From: Amycolatopsis orientalis DSM 43388
GTDB lineage: Bacteria > Actinomycetota > Actinomycetes > Mycobacteriales > Pseudonocardiaceae
Direction: 5' to 3'
DNA length: 64,000 nucleotides
Assembly (NCBI RefSeq): GCF_000411975.1
Contig: NZ_ASXG01000155.1
Location: 1-64,000, forward strand
The position numbers and the translations under genes are program-made. Below are positions 42,786 to 51,212 of the stretch, one piece after another. The notes under the pieces were generated by a model. That model saw nothing but the letters and a program-made list of their open reading frames with translations. It searched no databases and was not told the DNA's origin. The stretch's first letter is position 1. Each line of letters opens with the position of its first letter.

Positions 42786-43603
42786 GGCGAGCACGGCGCC
42801 ACCTCCCGCACCGACCAACCGCCGGACAACGCGCGCAGCAGCACGGCGTCGGCGTGTTCGGCGTCGACCGTCAGGACCACGCCGCCTGCCTGGTCGACGA
42901 CCGCGTGCACGCCGGGTTCGGCAGACCAGTTGTCGACGCTCGACGACACCGGCAGCAGCGTGATCCGCTTGCGTTCCGGATGCGTTTCCAGCGGCGCGAC
43001 CCGGCCGGATTCGAGCCGGTACACCTCGTCGGCGTGTGCGCGCACGATGTCCGGCCGGTGGTCGGTGAACACGACGCTCGCGCCGCGCGCCCGGGTTTCC
43101 GCGACCAGTTCGCCGAGCACCGCGTGGGTGCCGACGTCGAGGCCGGACCAGGGCTCGTCGAGGATCAGCAGATCCGGCCGCACCAGCACGGCTTGCGCCA
43201 GGCCGACCTTCTGGGCATTGCCCTTCGACAGCGTGCGCAGCTGCGCGTCCGGGCCGCCGACCAGCGCGAGCCGGTTCAGCAGCGGATCGATCCCGGACAA
43301 ATCAGCCAGCCCGCGGATCCGCGCGAGATGCCGCAGGTACGCCCGCGCGCTCAGCCGCTGCCCGCCGGGAAACCGGTCCGGCAGGTAGCCGACCGTCGGG
43401 GTTCCGGCGAGGTCGCCGTACGACGCCCGCGAGACCCCGGCGAGGATTCGCAGCAGCGTGGATTTGCCCGACCCGTTCGTGCCGAGAATGCCGACCACGC
43501 GTCCCGCGGGTACCTCGAAATCGATGTACGTCAGGACCGGTTCGCCCCTGCCGTACCGTTTTCCGACTCCGCTGAGCCGGATCAGCGGGGTCGGCGCGGT
43601 CAC
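42782..43603 (-). CDS. ABC transporter ATP-binding protein
   Basis: 273 residues from GTG 43603. Walker A GTNGSGKST, Q-loop region near GTPTVGYLPDR, an altered signature TLSKGNAQKVGLA (LSKGN in place of LSGGQ), Walker B LLILDEPWSGLD and H-loop VFTDHRPD. The LSKGN form is common in ABC-2/CcmA-like exporters. A C-terminal extension of about 65 residues follows. Coupled by four-base overlaps to trpG upstream and to its membrane partner downstream. Confidence 0.85.
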   Translation of the reverse strand: MTAPTPLIRLSGVGKRYGRGEPVLTYIDFEVPAGRVVGILGTNGSGKSTLLRILAGVSRASYGDLAGTPTVGYLPDRFPGGQRLSARAYLRHLARIRGLADLSGIDPLLNRLALVGGPDAQLRTLSKGNAQKVGLAQAVLVRPDLLILDEPWSGLDVGTHAVLGELVAETRARGASVVFTDHRPDIVRAHADEVYRLESGRVAPLETHPERKRITLLPVSSSVDNWSAEPGVHAVVDQAGGVVLTVDAEHADAVLLRALSGGWSVREVAPCSP

Positions 43604-44244
43604 GCAGCCGCGGCCTTCTGCAGTGCGCGGGTGGCCCGCTCCAGATCGTCGACGACAGCCGGTGCGACCGGGTGGCCCGCGGAGGCCATCCAGTTCGCCA
43701 GCATCCGGTGGCCGCATTCGGTGAGCACGGACTCGGGGTGGAACTGCACACCCTCCAGCGGCAGCTCGCGGTGGCGCATGCCCATCACGATGCCGCTCTC
43801 GGTGGTGCCGGTGACCTCGAAAATGTCCGGATCGATGGTGTCCGGCAACACAGTGAGCGAGTGGTAGCGCGTGGCGGTGAACTCCTCCGGAAGCCCGGCG
43901 AGGATGCCGGACCCGGTGTGGCGGACCTGACTGGTCTTGCCGTGCAGCAATTCGTCCGCCCGGTCGACGGTGGCTCCGAAGTGCACTCCGAGCGCCTGGT
44001 GGCCGAGGCAGACGCCCAGCATCGGCGTGCGCGTCTCGGCGCATTTCGCGATCACGTCAATGCTCTGACCTGCGCGTTCCGGCGTGCCGGGGCCGGGGGA
44101 AACGAGCACCGCGTCGAATTCCGGCACGCGGTCGAGATCGACGACGTCGTTGCGCCACACCGTGCAGTCGGCGCCGAGCTGCGCCAGGTACTGGACCAGG
44201 TTGTAGACGAAGCTGTCGTAGTTGTCGACGACGAGAACGCGCAT
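43600..44244 (-). CDS. trpG: Class I glutamine amidotransferase (TrpG/PabA)
   Basis: 214 residues. The nucleophile lies in GVCLGHQALG (Cys), the catalytic His-Glu in QFHPES, and the N-terminus VLVVDNYDSFVYN is the anthranilate/aminodeoxychorismate component II signature. It supplies ammonia from glutamine to a synthase subunit not encoded here, for tryptophan or folate. The same gene lies next to pknB in mycobacteria. Here a small ABC transporter has been inserted between them and is translationally coupled to it. Confidence 0.9.
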   Translation of the reverse strand: MRVLVVDNYDSFVYNLVQYLAQLGADCTVWRNDVVDLDRVPEFDAVLVSPGPGTPERAGQSIDVIAKCAETRTPMLGVCLGHQALGVHFGATVDRADELLHGKTSQVRHTGSGILAGLPEEFTATRYHSLTVLPDTIDPDIFEVTGTTESGIVMGMRHRELPLEGVQFHPESVLTECGHRMLANWMASAGHPVAPAVVDDLERATRALQKAAAA

Positions 44245-44294
44245 GCCGCCAGCTTAGCGGCTCCCACCTGCTGGACCGTACGCCAGATCACAGT

Positions 44295-44313
44295 GATTGT
44301 TAGGATCACCTAA
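44295..44313 (+). promoter_or_regulatory. Candidate iron box (IdeR/DmdR type) upstream of the FprA-like gene
   Basis: The 19 bases GATTGTTAGGATCACCTAA match the DmdR1/IdeR consensus TTAGGTTAGGCTCACCTAA at 14 positions, including the whole right half. The site contains TAGGAT (44301-44306), a plausible -10, so a bound regulator would block transcription of the reductase gene, whose GTG is only seven bases further on. Confidence 0.5.
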
Positions 44314-44319
44314 CTTACC

Positions 44320-45672
44320 GTGGAACGGGTGAGCCGAATCCTTCGTGTCGCCGTGGTGGGCGCCGGCCCCGCCGGCATCTACGCCGCCGACCTGCTGGAC
44401 AAGTCCGACGCGGACGTCGAGATCGACCTGTTCGAGCGCATGCCCGCGCCGTTCGGGCTGATCCGCTACGGCGTCGCGCCCGACCACCCGCGCATCAAGG
44501 GCATCGTCAACGCCCTGCACAAGGTGCTGGACCGGCCGAACATCCGGCTGCTCGGCAACGTCGACTACGGCACCGACCTGAAGCTGGACAACCTGCGCGA
44601 GTTCTACGACGCGGTCATCTTCGCGACCGGCGCGATGGCCGACCGCGCGCTCGACCTGCCCGGCATCGACCTCGAAGGCAGCCACGGCGCCGCCGACTTC
44701 GTGTCCTGGTACGACGGCCACCCGGACGTGCCGCGGACCTGGCCGCTGACCGCGTCGTCGGTCGCGGTCCTCGGCGTCGGCAACGTCGCGCTGGACGTCG
44801 CGCGCATGCTCGCCAAGACCGCCGACGAACTGCTGCCGACCGACATCCCGGCGAACGTCTACGAATGCCTCAAGGCCAGCCCGGTCACCGACGTGCACGT
44901 GTTCGGCCGCCGCGGCCCGGCGCAGGCGAAGTTCTCGCCGCTGGAACTGCGCGAACTCGACCATTCGCCGAACGTCGAGGTCATCGTGCACCCCGAGGAC
45001 ATGGAGTTCGACGAGGCGAGCGTCGCCGAGCTGAGGTCGTCGAAGCAGACCGACATGGTCGTGAAAACCCTGCAGGAATGGGCGATTCGCGACGAGGGCA
45101 CCCGCCCGCGGCGGCTGCACCTGCACTTCTTCCACGCGCCGGTCGAGGTGCTCGGCGAGGACGGCAAGGTCGTCGGCCTGCGCACCGAACGCACCGAGTA
45201 CCGCGACGGCAAGGTCGTCGGCACCGGCGAGTTCCACGACTGGGACGTGCAGGCGGTGTACCGCGCGGTCGGGTACCTGTCGTCGCACCTGCCGGAAATC
45301 CCGTTCGACCACGCCGCGGGCGTGATCCCGAACCAGGGCGGCCGCGTGCTGGACCTGGACGAGAACCAGGTCCCCGGCGTATACGTGACCGGCTGGATCA
45401 AGCGCGGCCCGGTCGGCCTGATCGGCCACACGAAGGGCGACGCGGCCGAGACCGTCGCGAACCTGCTGGCGGACGCGGACACGCTCGCCGCGCCGCGGCA
45501 TTCGTCGCCGGACGCCATCCTCGATTTCCTCGCCGCGCGTGGAATCGCGTTCACCACCTGGGAAGGGTGGGGCAAGCTCGACGCGCACGAGAAGTCGCTC
45601 GGCGAGGCCGAGGGACGCGAGCGGGTGAAAGTCGTGGAACGCGACGAGATGGTGCGAGTTTCGCGCTCCTAG
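44320..45672 (+). CDS. fprA: FprA-type ferredoxin-NADP reductase
   Basis: 450 residues (GTG 44320; GTG 44329 also possible). The FAD motif VAVVGAGPAGIYAA, the family-typical MPAPFGLIRYGVAPDHPRIK, the NADPH-binding VLGVGNVALDVARML with FGRRGPAQAKF and the C-terminal GWIKRGPVGLIGHTKGD are all present. It transfers electrons between NADPH and ferredoxin, for example to P450 systems. It has possible leaderless or short-leader transcription and a candidate iron box over its promoter. Confidence 0.92.
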   Translation: MERVSRILRVAVVGAGPAGIYAADLLDKSDADVEIDLFERMPAPFGLIRYGVAPDHPRIKGIVNALHKVLDRPNIRLLGNVDYGTDLKLDNLREFYDAVIFATGAMADRALDLPGIDLEGSHGAADFVSWYDGHPDVPRTWPLTASSVAVLGVGNVALDVARMLAKTADELLPTDIPANVYECLKASPVTDVHVFGRRGPAQAKFSPLELRELDHSPNVEVIVHPEDMEFDEASVAELRSSKQTDMVVKTLQEWAIRDEGTRPRRLHLHFFHAPVEVLGEDGKVVGLRTERTEYRDGKVVGTGEFHDWDVQAVYRAVGYLSSHLPEIPFDHAAGVIPNQGGRVLDLDENQVPGVYVTGWIKRGPVGLIGHTKGDAAETVANLLADADTLAAPRHSSPDAILDFLAARGIAFTTWEGWGKLDAHEKSLGEAEGRERVKVVERDEMVRVSRS

Positions 45673-46559
45673 TTGACGTAAACGATCTTGCCCGGGGCGT
45701 GGCTGCGTTCGCTCAATTCGTGCGCGGCCGTGGCTTCGCTCAGCGGGAAGGTCGCTGCGACGGGAATGCCCAAGCGTCCTTCCTCCGCGAGTTTCACCGC
45801 AAGTCCATGGACTGCCAGCGGATCCGCGCCGGGGATCGCGGCGCTGTGCGAGAAGTGCACGCCGTGCCGCGGCGCGGCGGGATCGGTGATGGTGACGACC
45901 CGTGCGGGGTCTCCGGCGATCTCGATGAGGTCTGGCAACGCTCCCCCGGCACAGTCGAAAACCGCGTCGACACCGCGGACCCGGTCGGTCAAGCCGGGTC
46001 CGTAAGTCGTCGGCTCGGCACCGAGGGAACGCAGGAAATCGTGGTTGCGCGCACTCGCGGTGCCGATCACGGTGGCCCCGCGGGCGATCGCCAGCTGAAC
46101 CGCGACCGTGCCGACTCCGCCCGCCGCGCCGTGCACCAGGATCGTTCCGCCAGGAAGCTGATCGAGCACTCTGGTCGCGGTTTCGATCGCGCCCGCGGCA
46201 CCGCCTGCCTCGGCCCAGCTCCACACGGCCGGCTTGGCTGCCCAGTGGACCAAAACGGCGTACTCGGCGTTGGCTCCGCGCCGATTCGCGGCGGTCATGC
46301 CGAAGACCCGCGCCCCGAGTTCGCTCGCGTCGACTCCTTCGCCGATCTCGTCCACCACGCCAGCCGCGTCGTACCCGGTCCGGAACGGCAGCGTCACGAG
46401 GTCTTTGCGCGCACCGGACCGAAGGGCGGTTTCGCCGGCGGAAAAGCCGGACGCGCGCACGGAAATCCGAATCTCCCCGGGCCCGGCGTGCGGTTCGGCG
46501 ACATCCGCGACGTGCACGACGCTCGGCGGGCCATACTGGTCAAACTGGACGGCTTTCAT
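45669..46559 (-). CDS. Quinone oxidoreductase-like (zinc-free MDR) enzyme
   Basis: 296 residues from ATG 46559. MDR family features are KAVQFDQYGPPSV at the start, a GYDAAGVVDEIG segment and the NADPH motif GAAGGVGTVAVQLA. No zinc-binding Cys clusters, so it belongs with quinone oxidoreductases. The usual reaction is NADPH-dependent reduction of quinones or enones. It diverges from a TetR gene with 62 bases between starts and is probably its target (inference). The stop overlaps the convergent reductase's stop. Confidence 0.88.
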   Translation of the reverse strand: MKAVQFDQYGPPSVVHVADVAEPHAGPGEIRISVRASGFSAGETALRSGARKDLVTLPFRTGYDAAGVVDEIGEGVDASELGARVFGMTAANRRGANAEYAVLVHWAAKPAVWSWAEAGGAAGAIETATRVLDQLPGGTILVHGAAGGVGTVAVQLAIARGATVIGTASARNHDFLRSLGAEPTTYGPGLTDRVRGVDAVFDCAGGALPDLIEIAGDPARVVTITDPAAPRHGVHFSHSAAIPGADPLAVHGLAVKLAEEGRLGIPVAATFPLSEATAAHELSERSHAPGKIVYVN

Positions 46560-46621
46560 GTATTCGACGCTATTCCAGCAGGTCCGCGAGACCGCCGGAA
46601 GTGAGAAGGAGGGCGGCCGAA

Positions 46622-47221
46622 GTGAGACGAACCGACGCCGCCCACAACCGAGTCCGCATCCTCGCCACGGCCCGGATGGCCTTCGTTGCCCGCGGATCTG
46701 GCGTGCCCATGCGGGAGATCGCGCGGCAAGCCGAGGTGAGCGTCGCGACGGTTTACCGGCATTTCCCGGCCAAAGACGCGCTGATCGCCGAAGCCTTCGC
46801 CGAGGAACTGGCGCTGTGCTCGTCAATCGTCGAGGAGGGCTTGGCGGCGGCTGATCCGTGGCACGGATTTGTCCTGGTGCTGGAGAAGCTCACCGAGGTA
46901 CCCGCGCGTGAGCAGGGCTTCCGCGCGTTCGTCGCGCAACTGCCGCGAAAACTCGACTTCGCCGCCGACCGCGCCCGAACCCTGCGAATGCTGCTCGAAC
47001 TGATCCGCCGAGCGCAGGAAACCGGCGAACTGCGTCCGGATTTCGTGCTGGAGGACTTGGTGCTGGCACTGGTCGCCAACGAGGGCATCCGGGTGGAACC
47101 GGCCGCCGCCCGAGTCGCCGCGGTACGACGGTTCACGGCGCTGCTGATCCAGTCGTTCCGGGCTCGTCCGGACGCCGAACCGCTGCCGCCTGCCGTGCGG
47201 GTGCCATTCCGCCGCGGCTAG
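46622..47221 (+). CDS. TetR family transcriptional regulator
   Basis: 199 residues from GTG 46622, preceded by AAGGAGGG. The N-terminal HTH reads ILATARMAFVARGSGVPMREIARQ (in part) followed by VSVATVYRHFPAKDALI. The helical C-terminal ligand domain has no recognisable specificity. It is divergent from a quinone oxidoreductase gene and is likely to repress it and itself until a small molecule binds (inference). Confidence 0.9.
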   Translation: MRRTDAAHNRVRILATARMAFVARGSGVPMREIARQAEVSVATVYRHFPAKDALIAEAFAEELALCSSIVEEGLAAADPWHGFVLVLEKLTEVPAREQGFRAFVAQLPRKLDFAADRARTLRMLLELIRRAQETGELRPDFVLEDLVLALVANEGIRVEPAAARVAAVRRFTALLIQSFRARPDAEPLPPAVRVPFRRG

Positions 47222-47352
47222 CAACGAGTGCTCGCCGTGCGGCTGTTCCGGTGGGAGTGATCCACCAAAGTGGTGATGAAACTCGTTTTCTCTTGTCGCC
47301 GGGTCCGGCGGGCCGGTAGCTCTGAGGGGTACCGCTGACCATGGAGGTTGTC

Positions 47353-47739
47353 TTGTCCTTGGACGTATCGCCCGCGCTGCTCGAAAAGGCCGAACGCGGG
47401 GAGGTCTCCGACGCCGAGTTCGTGGCCTGCGTGCGGGAATCGCTGCCGTACGCGTGGGAGGTCATCACCGGAGTGATCGCGGAAGCGGACACCGCCGCGG
47501 ACGGATTCGCGGACAACGAAACCCCGCCGCCGGACGAGGCCGCCCGCGGGCAGCTGCTGCGAGCACTGGCCTCGGACGCGATCCGCGGCGGGCTGGAGCG
47601 GCATTTCGGCGTGAAGCTGGCGTTCCAGAACTGCCACCGGGTGGCCGTTTTCCGGGACACGGACGGGGATCGGTACCGGGCGTTCGTCTCGCCGCGGGGG
47701 CAGTTGCTGAACCAGAGCCCGGAACTTCGGGACTGCTAG
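47353..47739 (+). CDS. SCO5389-family protein
   Basis: 128 residues. I choose TTG 47353 because GGAGG stands five bases before it and the resulting LSLDVSPALLE matches the usual start of this family; ATG 47341 overlaps the ribosome site. Conserved stretches are CVRESLPYAWEVI, ADNETPPPDEAARGQLLRAL, HFGVKLAFQNCHRVAVF and SQLL-like QLLNQSPELRDC. The family is widespread in actinomycetes with unknown function. Cytoplasmic; the stop overlaps the convergent LLM-type gene by four bases. Confidence 0.85.
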   Translation: MSLDVSPALLEKAERGEVSDAEFVACVRESLPYAWEVITGVIAEADTAADGFADNETPPPDEAARGQLLRALASDAIRGGLERHFGVKLAFQNCHRVAVFRDTDGDRYRAFVSPRGQLLNQSPELRDC

Positions 47740-48752
47740 CCCTCCCGTAGCGCGGGCAGCACCTCGGCACCGATCCGCGCGATGTTCGCCATCGTCCCCT
47801 CCGGCGTACCGGACGCTTCCACGAACATGATCACGTGGGACACCCCGGTGCGCCGGAGGCTGGTGCGCAGCGTTTCGACGCAGTGCCCAACCGGACCAAC
47901 CGGATGGATCGAGCACAGTTTTTCCGTGTACTCCCAAGGATCCCGAGCCGGCCAGGGCCGGTCGTCCACCGGCACATGGGCGGCTAGGCCGTCCGCCAGC
48001 CACCCCGGCAACGCCCGGCGCACCACCTCGCCCGCGTCGTCGCCGACCTGGCACAGCACCGTCGACACATGGGGCGCGGGCGCGCCGTAAGCAGCGACGG
48101 TTGCCGCCTTCTCCGCGTCATCGGCGTGCAGGCCCAGCAACAACGGCAATTCACGTTCCGCGGCCAACCGAACAGCGGAGGAGGTCGGGCCGGCGCAGGC
48201 CACGACAACCCCCAAAGACCGTTGCGGAACCGGGCGAAGCGGCACTTCTCGGAAAGCGAAGTGCGACCCCTCGGCCGACACTCGCCCGGTCGCCGCGGTC
48301 AGCAAGAGATCCAGCGACTCCGCGAAACCCGTTTCGTAGCGCGGCAATCCGGTGCCGAACACCTCCAGGTCCTGCCACGGCCCGCCGCGTCCGACGCCCA
48401 ACCGCAGGCGGCCGTCGGAGACCGCGTCGAGCATGGACCACTGCTCGGCCAACGCGACCGGATGCGTCGTGGACAGCACGCTCACCGCGGTGCCCACGCT
48501 GATCCGCGACGTCTGCCCGAGCACGTGCGCGGCGAGCGTGATGGCCGACGGGCACACCCCATACGGCATGAAATGGTGCTCGGCCAGCCACACGTCGTCG
48601 AAGCCGGCGGCCTCCGCCGCGCGGGCCGCGCGGACGGTGCGCCGCAGGACGGCGGCGTCGTCCTGGCCCGGGAACCGGCCCGAGACCAGGAAGACGCCGA
48701 ACCTCAGTTGTTCACCGACACGTTGTTGAACCACAGCAACGGGTCCAGCCAC
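47736..48752 (-). CDS. LLM class flavin-dependent oxidoreductase (luciferase-like)
   Basis: 338 residues at most. The TIM-barrel family markers are RFGVFLVSGRF, AEAAGFDDVWLAEHHF, ISVGTAVSVLSTTHPVALAEQ, DGRLRLGVGRGGPW and a flavin-binding VACAGPTSSAVRLA. These enzymes oxidise or reduce substrates with FMN or F420. The start is uncertain: GTG 48752 and GTG 48734 both lie inside the upstream small membrane gene, and homology begins only at RFGVF near 48704. Co-directional with the sortase genes but probably not functionally linked. Confidence 0.85.
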   Translation of the reverse strand: MAGPVAVVQQRVGEQLRFGVFLVSGRFPGQDDAAVLRRTVRAARAAEAAGFDDVWLAEHHFMPYGVCPSAITLAAHVLGQTSRISVGTAVSVLSTTHPVALAEQWSMLDAVSDGRLRLGVGRGGPWQDLEVFGTGLPRYETGFAESLDLLLTAATGRVSAEGSHFAFREVPLRPVPQRSLGVVVACAGPTSSAVRLAAERELPLLLGLHADDAEKAATVAAYGAPAPHVSTVLCQVGDDAGEVVRRALPGWLADGLAAHVPVDDRPWPARDPWEYTEKLCSIHPVGPVGHCVETLRTSLRRTGVSHVIMFVEASGTPEGTMANIARIGAEVLPALREG

Positions 48753-48862
48753 GGAAACACCACGAACATCAGCAACGCCACGATTCCCAGCACCAGCACG
48801 AGCGCGATCACGAACTTCACCGCGAACGGGCCGGGCAGATGCCGCCAGAGCCAGCCGTACAT
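48704..48862 (-). CDS. Small single-pass membrane protein coupled to sortase E
   Basis: 52 residues: YGWLWRHLPGPFAVKF, one hydrophobic helix (FVIALVLVLGIVALLMFVVF), then WLDPLLWFNNVSV. Its ATG overlaps the sortase stop as TGATG. Similar tiny proteins occur next to the division and sortase genes of other actinobacteria. No function is known; it may sit in the membrane with the sortase. Confidence 0.75.
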   Translation of the reverse strand: MYGWLWRHLPGPFAVKFVIALVLVLGIVALLMFVVFPWLDPLLWFNNVSVNN

Positions 48863-50223
48863 CAGGACGCGACTCCGATCTTCTTCAGCAACGTCGTGTA
48901 ATCCGGCACCTGCGTCTTCGGCACCTGGCGAGTCAGCACGGAGGTGATGATCAGCCGCTCCTTCGCCGAGAACTGCGGGTGGCACGTGGTGAGCGTGAGC
49001 AGCGAGGCCTGCTGCGCCTTCGGCAGAATGTCGGACGGCTTGTACGGCACCGGGTTCACCGCGTCGCCCTGGCTCGGCTGGACGACCTTGCGGCCGAACG
49101 TCTCGTCGTACGGTCCGCCGCCCGGAATGCTCGAGTTCCGCAGCGTCGACACGCCCTTGCACTCCGGCTGCGCGCCCTTGCCGCTGCTCCAGCCGTTGAT
49201 CTCGTCCTCGTACGGCAGCACCTGGTAGATGAAGAAATCGGTGTGCGTTTCGATCACGATCTGGTCGCAGGAACTCAGGTTGTCCAGGTCGTTGAACGGC
49301 GCGCCCTTGCCGACGCGGTGCCCGGCGATGCCGAAGTTGCCCGGTTCGCCCGGCAGCGCGGTGCCCTTGTAGTGCCCGGGGCCGACCGCCAGCGAATCCT
49401 CGCCGGTGCCTTCCTGGATGGTGAAGTTGAAGTCCGCGCCGAACGACGGGATGTGGATGCGCGCGAACGCCTTCCCGTCGATCAGTTCGGGGTGCAGCGT
49501 GCGGTCCTTCGCCCAGTCGCCGTCGAGCTGGTCGCTCGCGGTGTGCTGTTTCTCGGCGGAGAACAGGTCGGTGACCCACACCTCGTACACCATGAACAGC
49601 AGCACGATCACGCCGAGCGTGATGAAGATTTCGCCTGCGGTGCGGATCGCCAGCCCGCCCTTGCCCAGCGGAGGCGGGGTCTTTTTCGCCTTCTTGTCGT
49701 CCTTGTCGGCGACCGCGACCGCGGAGAACACCTCGGTCGGCTGCTCGGCGAACTCCGGTCCGGTCATCCGCCGCCGGGACGGATCCGGAGCCCCGGCGCC
49801 CACCCGGCGAGGCATCTGCCGGCCTTCTTCCGGCTGGCGACGGGGCGGCTGTCCGGAATCTCCGGGCTGGGCGCGGAATTCCCCGGTAGGCCGCGGTTCG
49901 CCCGGACGTCGCTGCGGGCCCCCTTCGGCGCGGAACTCCGCGGTACGGCGGGGCTCGCGCGGACCGCCGAAATCACCGCCGCGGGGGTCCCCCTCGCGGG
50001 GCCGCCCCGGCACCGGCCGGTTTTCGCCGCCGTCCCGGCGCGGTCCGCCCCGGTCGATCGGCGTGCGCTGTTCGGGTGATCTGCGACCCGGGTCCCCGGC
50101 CACTCTTCGCCGCGGCGGGGTATCCCCGGACTGCCTTCTCGGCGGCGGCTGGCGGCGGACCGGGCGGTCAGGTCCGGTGCCGGGGCGGCGGTCGTCCTCG
50201 CCCGGCCAATCTTGCGGCGTCAC
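48862..50223 (-). CDS. Class E sortase with long Pro/Arg-rich cytoplasmic tail
   Basis: 453 residues. About 150 N-terminal residues are Pro/Arg/Gly-rich and disordered. A membrane helix lies near 190-215, and an extracellular sortase domain follows with His in GIAGHRVG and the nucleophile Cys414 in LTLTTCHPQF, followed by the Arg in SAKERLIITSVL. Class E sortases anchor LAXTG-type proteins to peptidoglycan in actinomycetes. It sits next to crgA, a position shared with related genomes. It is the second sortase in the window, besides the class F enzyme at 12.0 kb. Confidence 0.9.
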   Translation of the reverse strand: MTPQDWPGEDDRRPGTGPDRPVRRQPPPRRQSGDTPPRRRVAGDPGRRSPEQRTPIDRGGPRRDGGENRPVPGRPREGDPRGGDFGGPREPRRTAEFRAEGGPQRRPGEPRPTGEFRAQPGDSGQPPRRQPEEGRQMPRRVGAGAPDPSRRRMTGPEFAEQPTEVFSAVAVADKDDKKAKKTPPPLGKGGLAIRTAGEIFITLGVIVLLFMVYEVWVTDLFSAEKQHTASDQLDGDWAKDRTLHPELIDGKAFARIHIPSFGADFNFTIQEGTGEDSLAVGPGHYKGTALPGEPGNFGIAGHRVGKGAPFNDLDNLSSCDQIVIETHTDFFIYQVLPYEDEINGWSSGKGAQPECKGVSTLRNSSIPGGGPYDETFGRKVVQPSQGDAVNPVPYKPSDILPKAQQASLLTLTTCHPQFSAKERLIITSVLTRQVPKTQVPDYTTLLKKIGVAS

Positions 50224-50431
50224 GCAAGCTCCTCCCGCGCCCGGCCGGAGTCCTCCTCGGGACTCCAGGTGGCGCTATTGTCACAGTCTGAGAAACCCGA
50301 CCGCTCCCGCCCGGTGCTGCGGAGCCGTCCTTTACGTTAACGTGTGCACGTGGCGCTGGTTGCGCACCCCGACAGCGGGACCTCGTCCAGGATGCCGCCA
50401 CCAGGAATGCCCGAGAGCACGCGAGGAAACG

Positions 50432-50698
50432 ATGCCGAAGTCGAAGGTCCGCAAGAAGACCGCGTACACCCCGCCGGTCGACCGCCGCACCCCGGTGAAA
50501 GTCCAGGCCGCGGGACCGTCGAACCTGTTCTACAAGATCGTCATGTTCGGCCTCATGCTCCTCGGGCTGATCTGGCTGGTCGTGAACTACATCGCCGGCG
50601 ACAAGGTTTCGTTCCTCAGCGAGCTCGGAAACTGGAATTTCGCGATCGGATTCGCCGCGATGATCGCCGGCCTCCTGATGACGATGCGGTGGCGCTGA
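50432..50698 (+). CDS. crgA: Cell division protein CrgA
   Basis: 88 residues from ATG 50432. A basic N-terminus (PKSKVRKKTAYTPP) is followed by two membrane helices (about 32-52 and 66-84), the CrgA layout. In actinobacteria CrgA helps assemble the septum and interacts with FtsZ, FtsQ and PBPs. It lies divergent from the sortase E gene and before the PH-domain gene, as in mycobacteria. Confidence 0.93.
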   Translation: MPKSKVRKKTAYTPPVDRRTPVKVQAAGPSNLFYKIVMFGLMLLGLIWLVVNYIAGDKVSFLSELGNWNFAIGFAAMIAGLLMTMRWR

Positions 50699-50769
50699 CC
50701 ATCCGCCGGATCGGCTTTGCTCCGGTCGGCCGATTGACCTCGAATCACACCAGTGTGACTCATCCCCAG

Positions 50770-50791
50770 TGTGGATAACCCCTGTGGATAA
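50770..50791 (+). promoter_or_regulatory. Pair of perfect DnaA boxes
   Basis: TGTGGATAA (inverse TTATCCACA) occurs twice, at 50770-50778 and 50783-50791, 13 bases apart in the same orientation. Both match the DnaA box consensus exactly. They sit between crgA and the PH-domain gene, the second covering that gene's probable GTG. The region is close to oriC by synteny but lacks a full origin cluster. Confidence 0.65.
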
Positions 50792-51212
50792 CCATCCGAC
50801 CTCCTGGGCCCCGCGCCGCAACCTCGTGGTAGTGGCGTGGGGCCTGACCACGTTGCTGCTGGTCGGAACGGTCCTGGACACGTTCTTCGGCGACGGCAAG
50901 GGCGCGCTCCTCACCGGCCTCGCGACGCTGGCCGTCGGCGCGTTCGCGGTCCATTGGACGCTCGTGCGGCCCCGCCTGTCCGCGGACGAGCACGGCCTCC
51001 AGGCCCGCACCCTCACCGCCACGCACCGGCTCCCCTGGGCCGGCACGGCGGTCCGGCTGCGCAGCACGCGGCGTCTCGGGCGCGAGGGCGTGACGCTCGA
51101 ACTGGAGCGAGACGACCAGCTGTTCATCTTCGGCCAGACCGACCTCGGCGAGGATCCGCGCGACGTGTTGGACGTGCTCACCGCGCTGCGGGCACGCTCA
51201 ACTGGAACGTGA
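50784..51212 (+). CDS. PH-domain membrane protein (Rv0010c-like)
   Basis: 142 residues from GTG 50784, chosen because DNHPTSWAPRR then lines up with the start of the mycobacterial homologue; GTG 50769 would add five residues. Two membrane helices (near 16-36 and 40-62) precede a bacterial PH-like domain (RPRLSADEHGLQARTLTATHRLPW). Function unknown; the position between crgA and the rhomboid/ppiA genes is conserved near the origin. A pair of DnaA boxes covers the start region. Confidence 0.82.
   Translation: MDNHPTSWAPRRNLVVVAWGLTTLLLVGTVLDTFFGDGKGALLTGLATLAVGAFAVHWTLVRPRLSADEHGLQARTLTATHRLPWAGTAVRLRSTRRLGREGVTLELERDDQLFIFGQTDLGEDPRDVLDVLTALRARSTGT

Noticed and set aside
50770..50791. Chromosomal origin (oriC)
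   Set aside because: Only two DnaA boxes, no AT-rich unwinding region and no dnaA/dnaN beside it; real oriC should be nearby outside the window.
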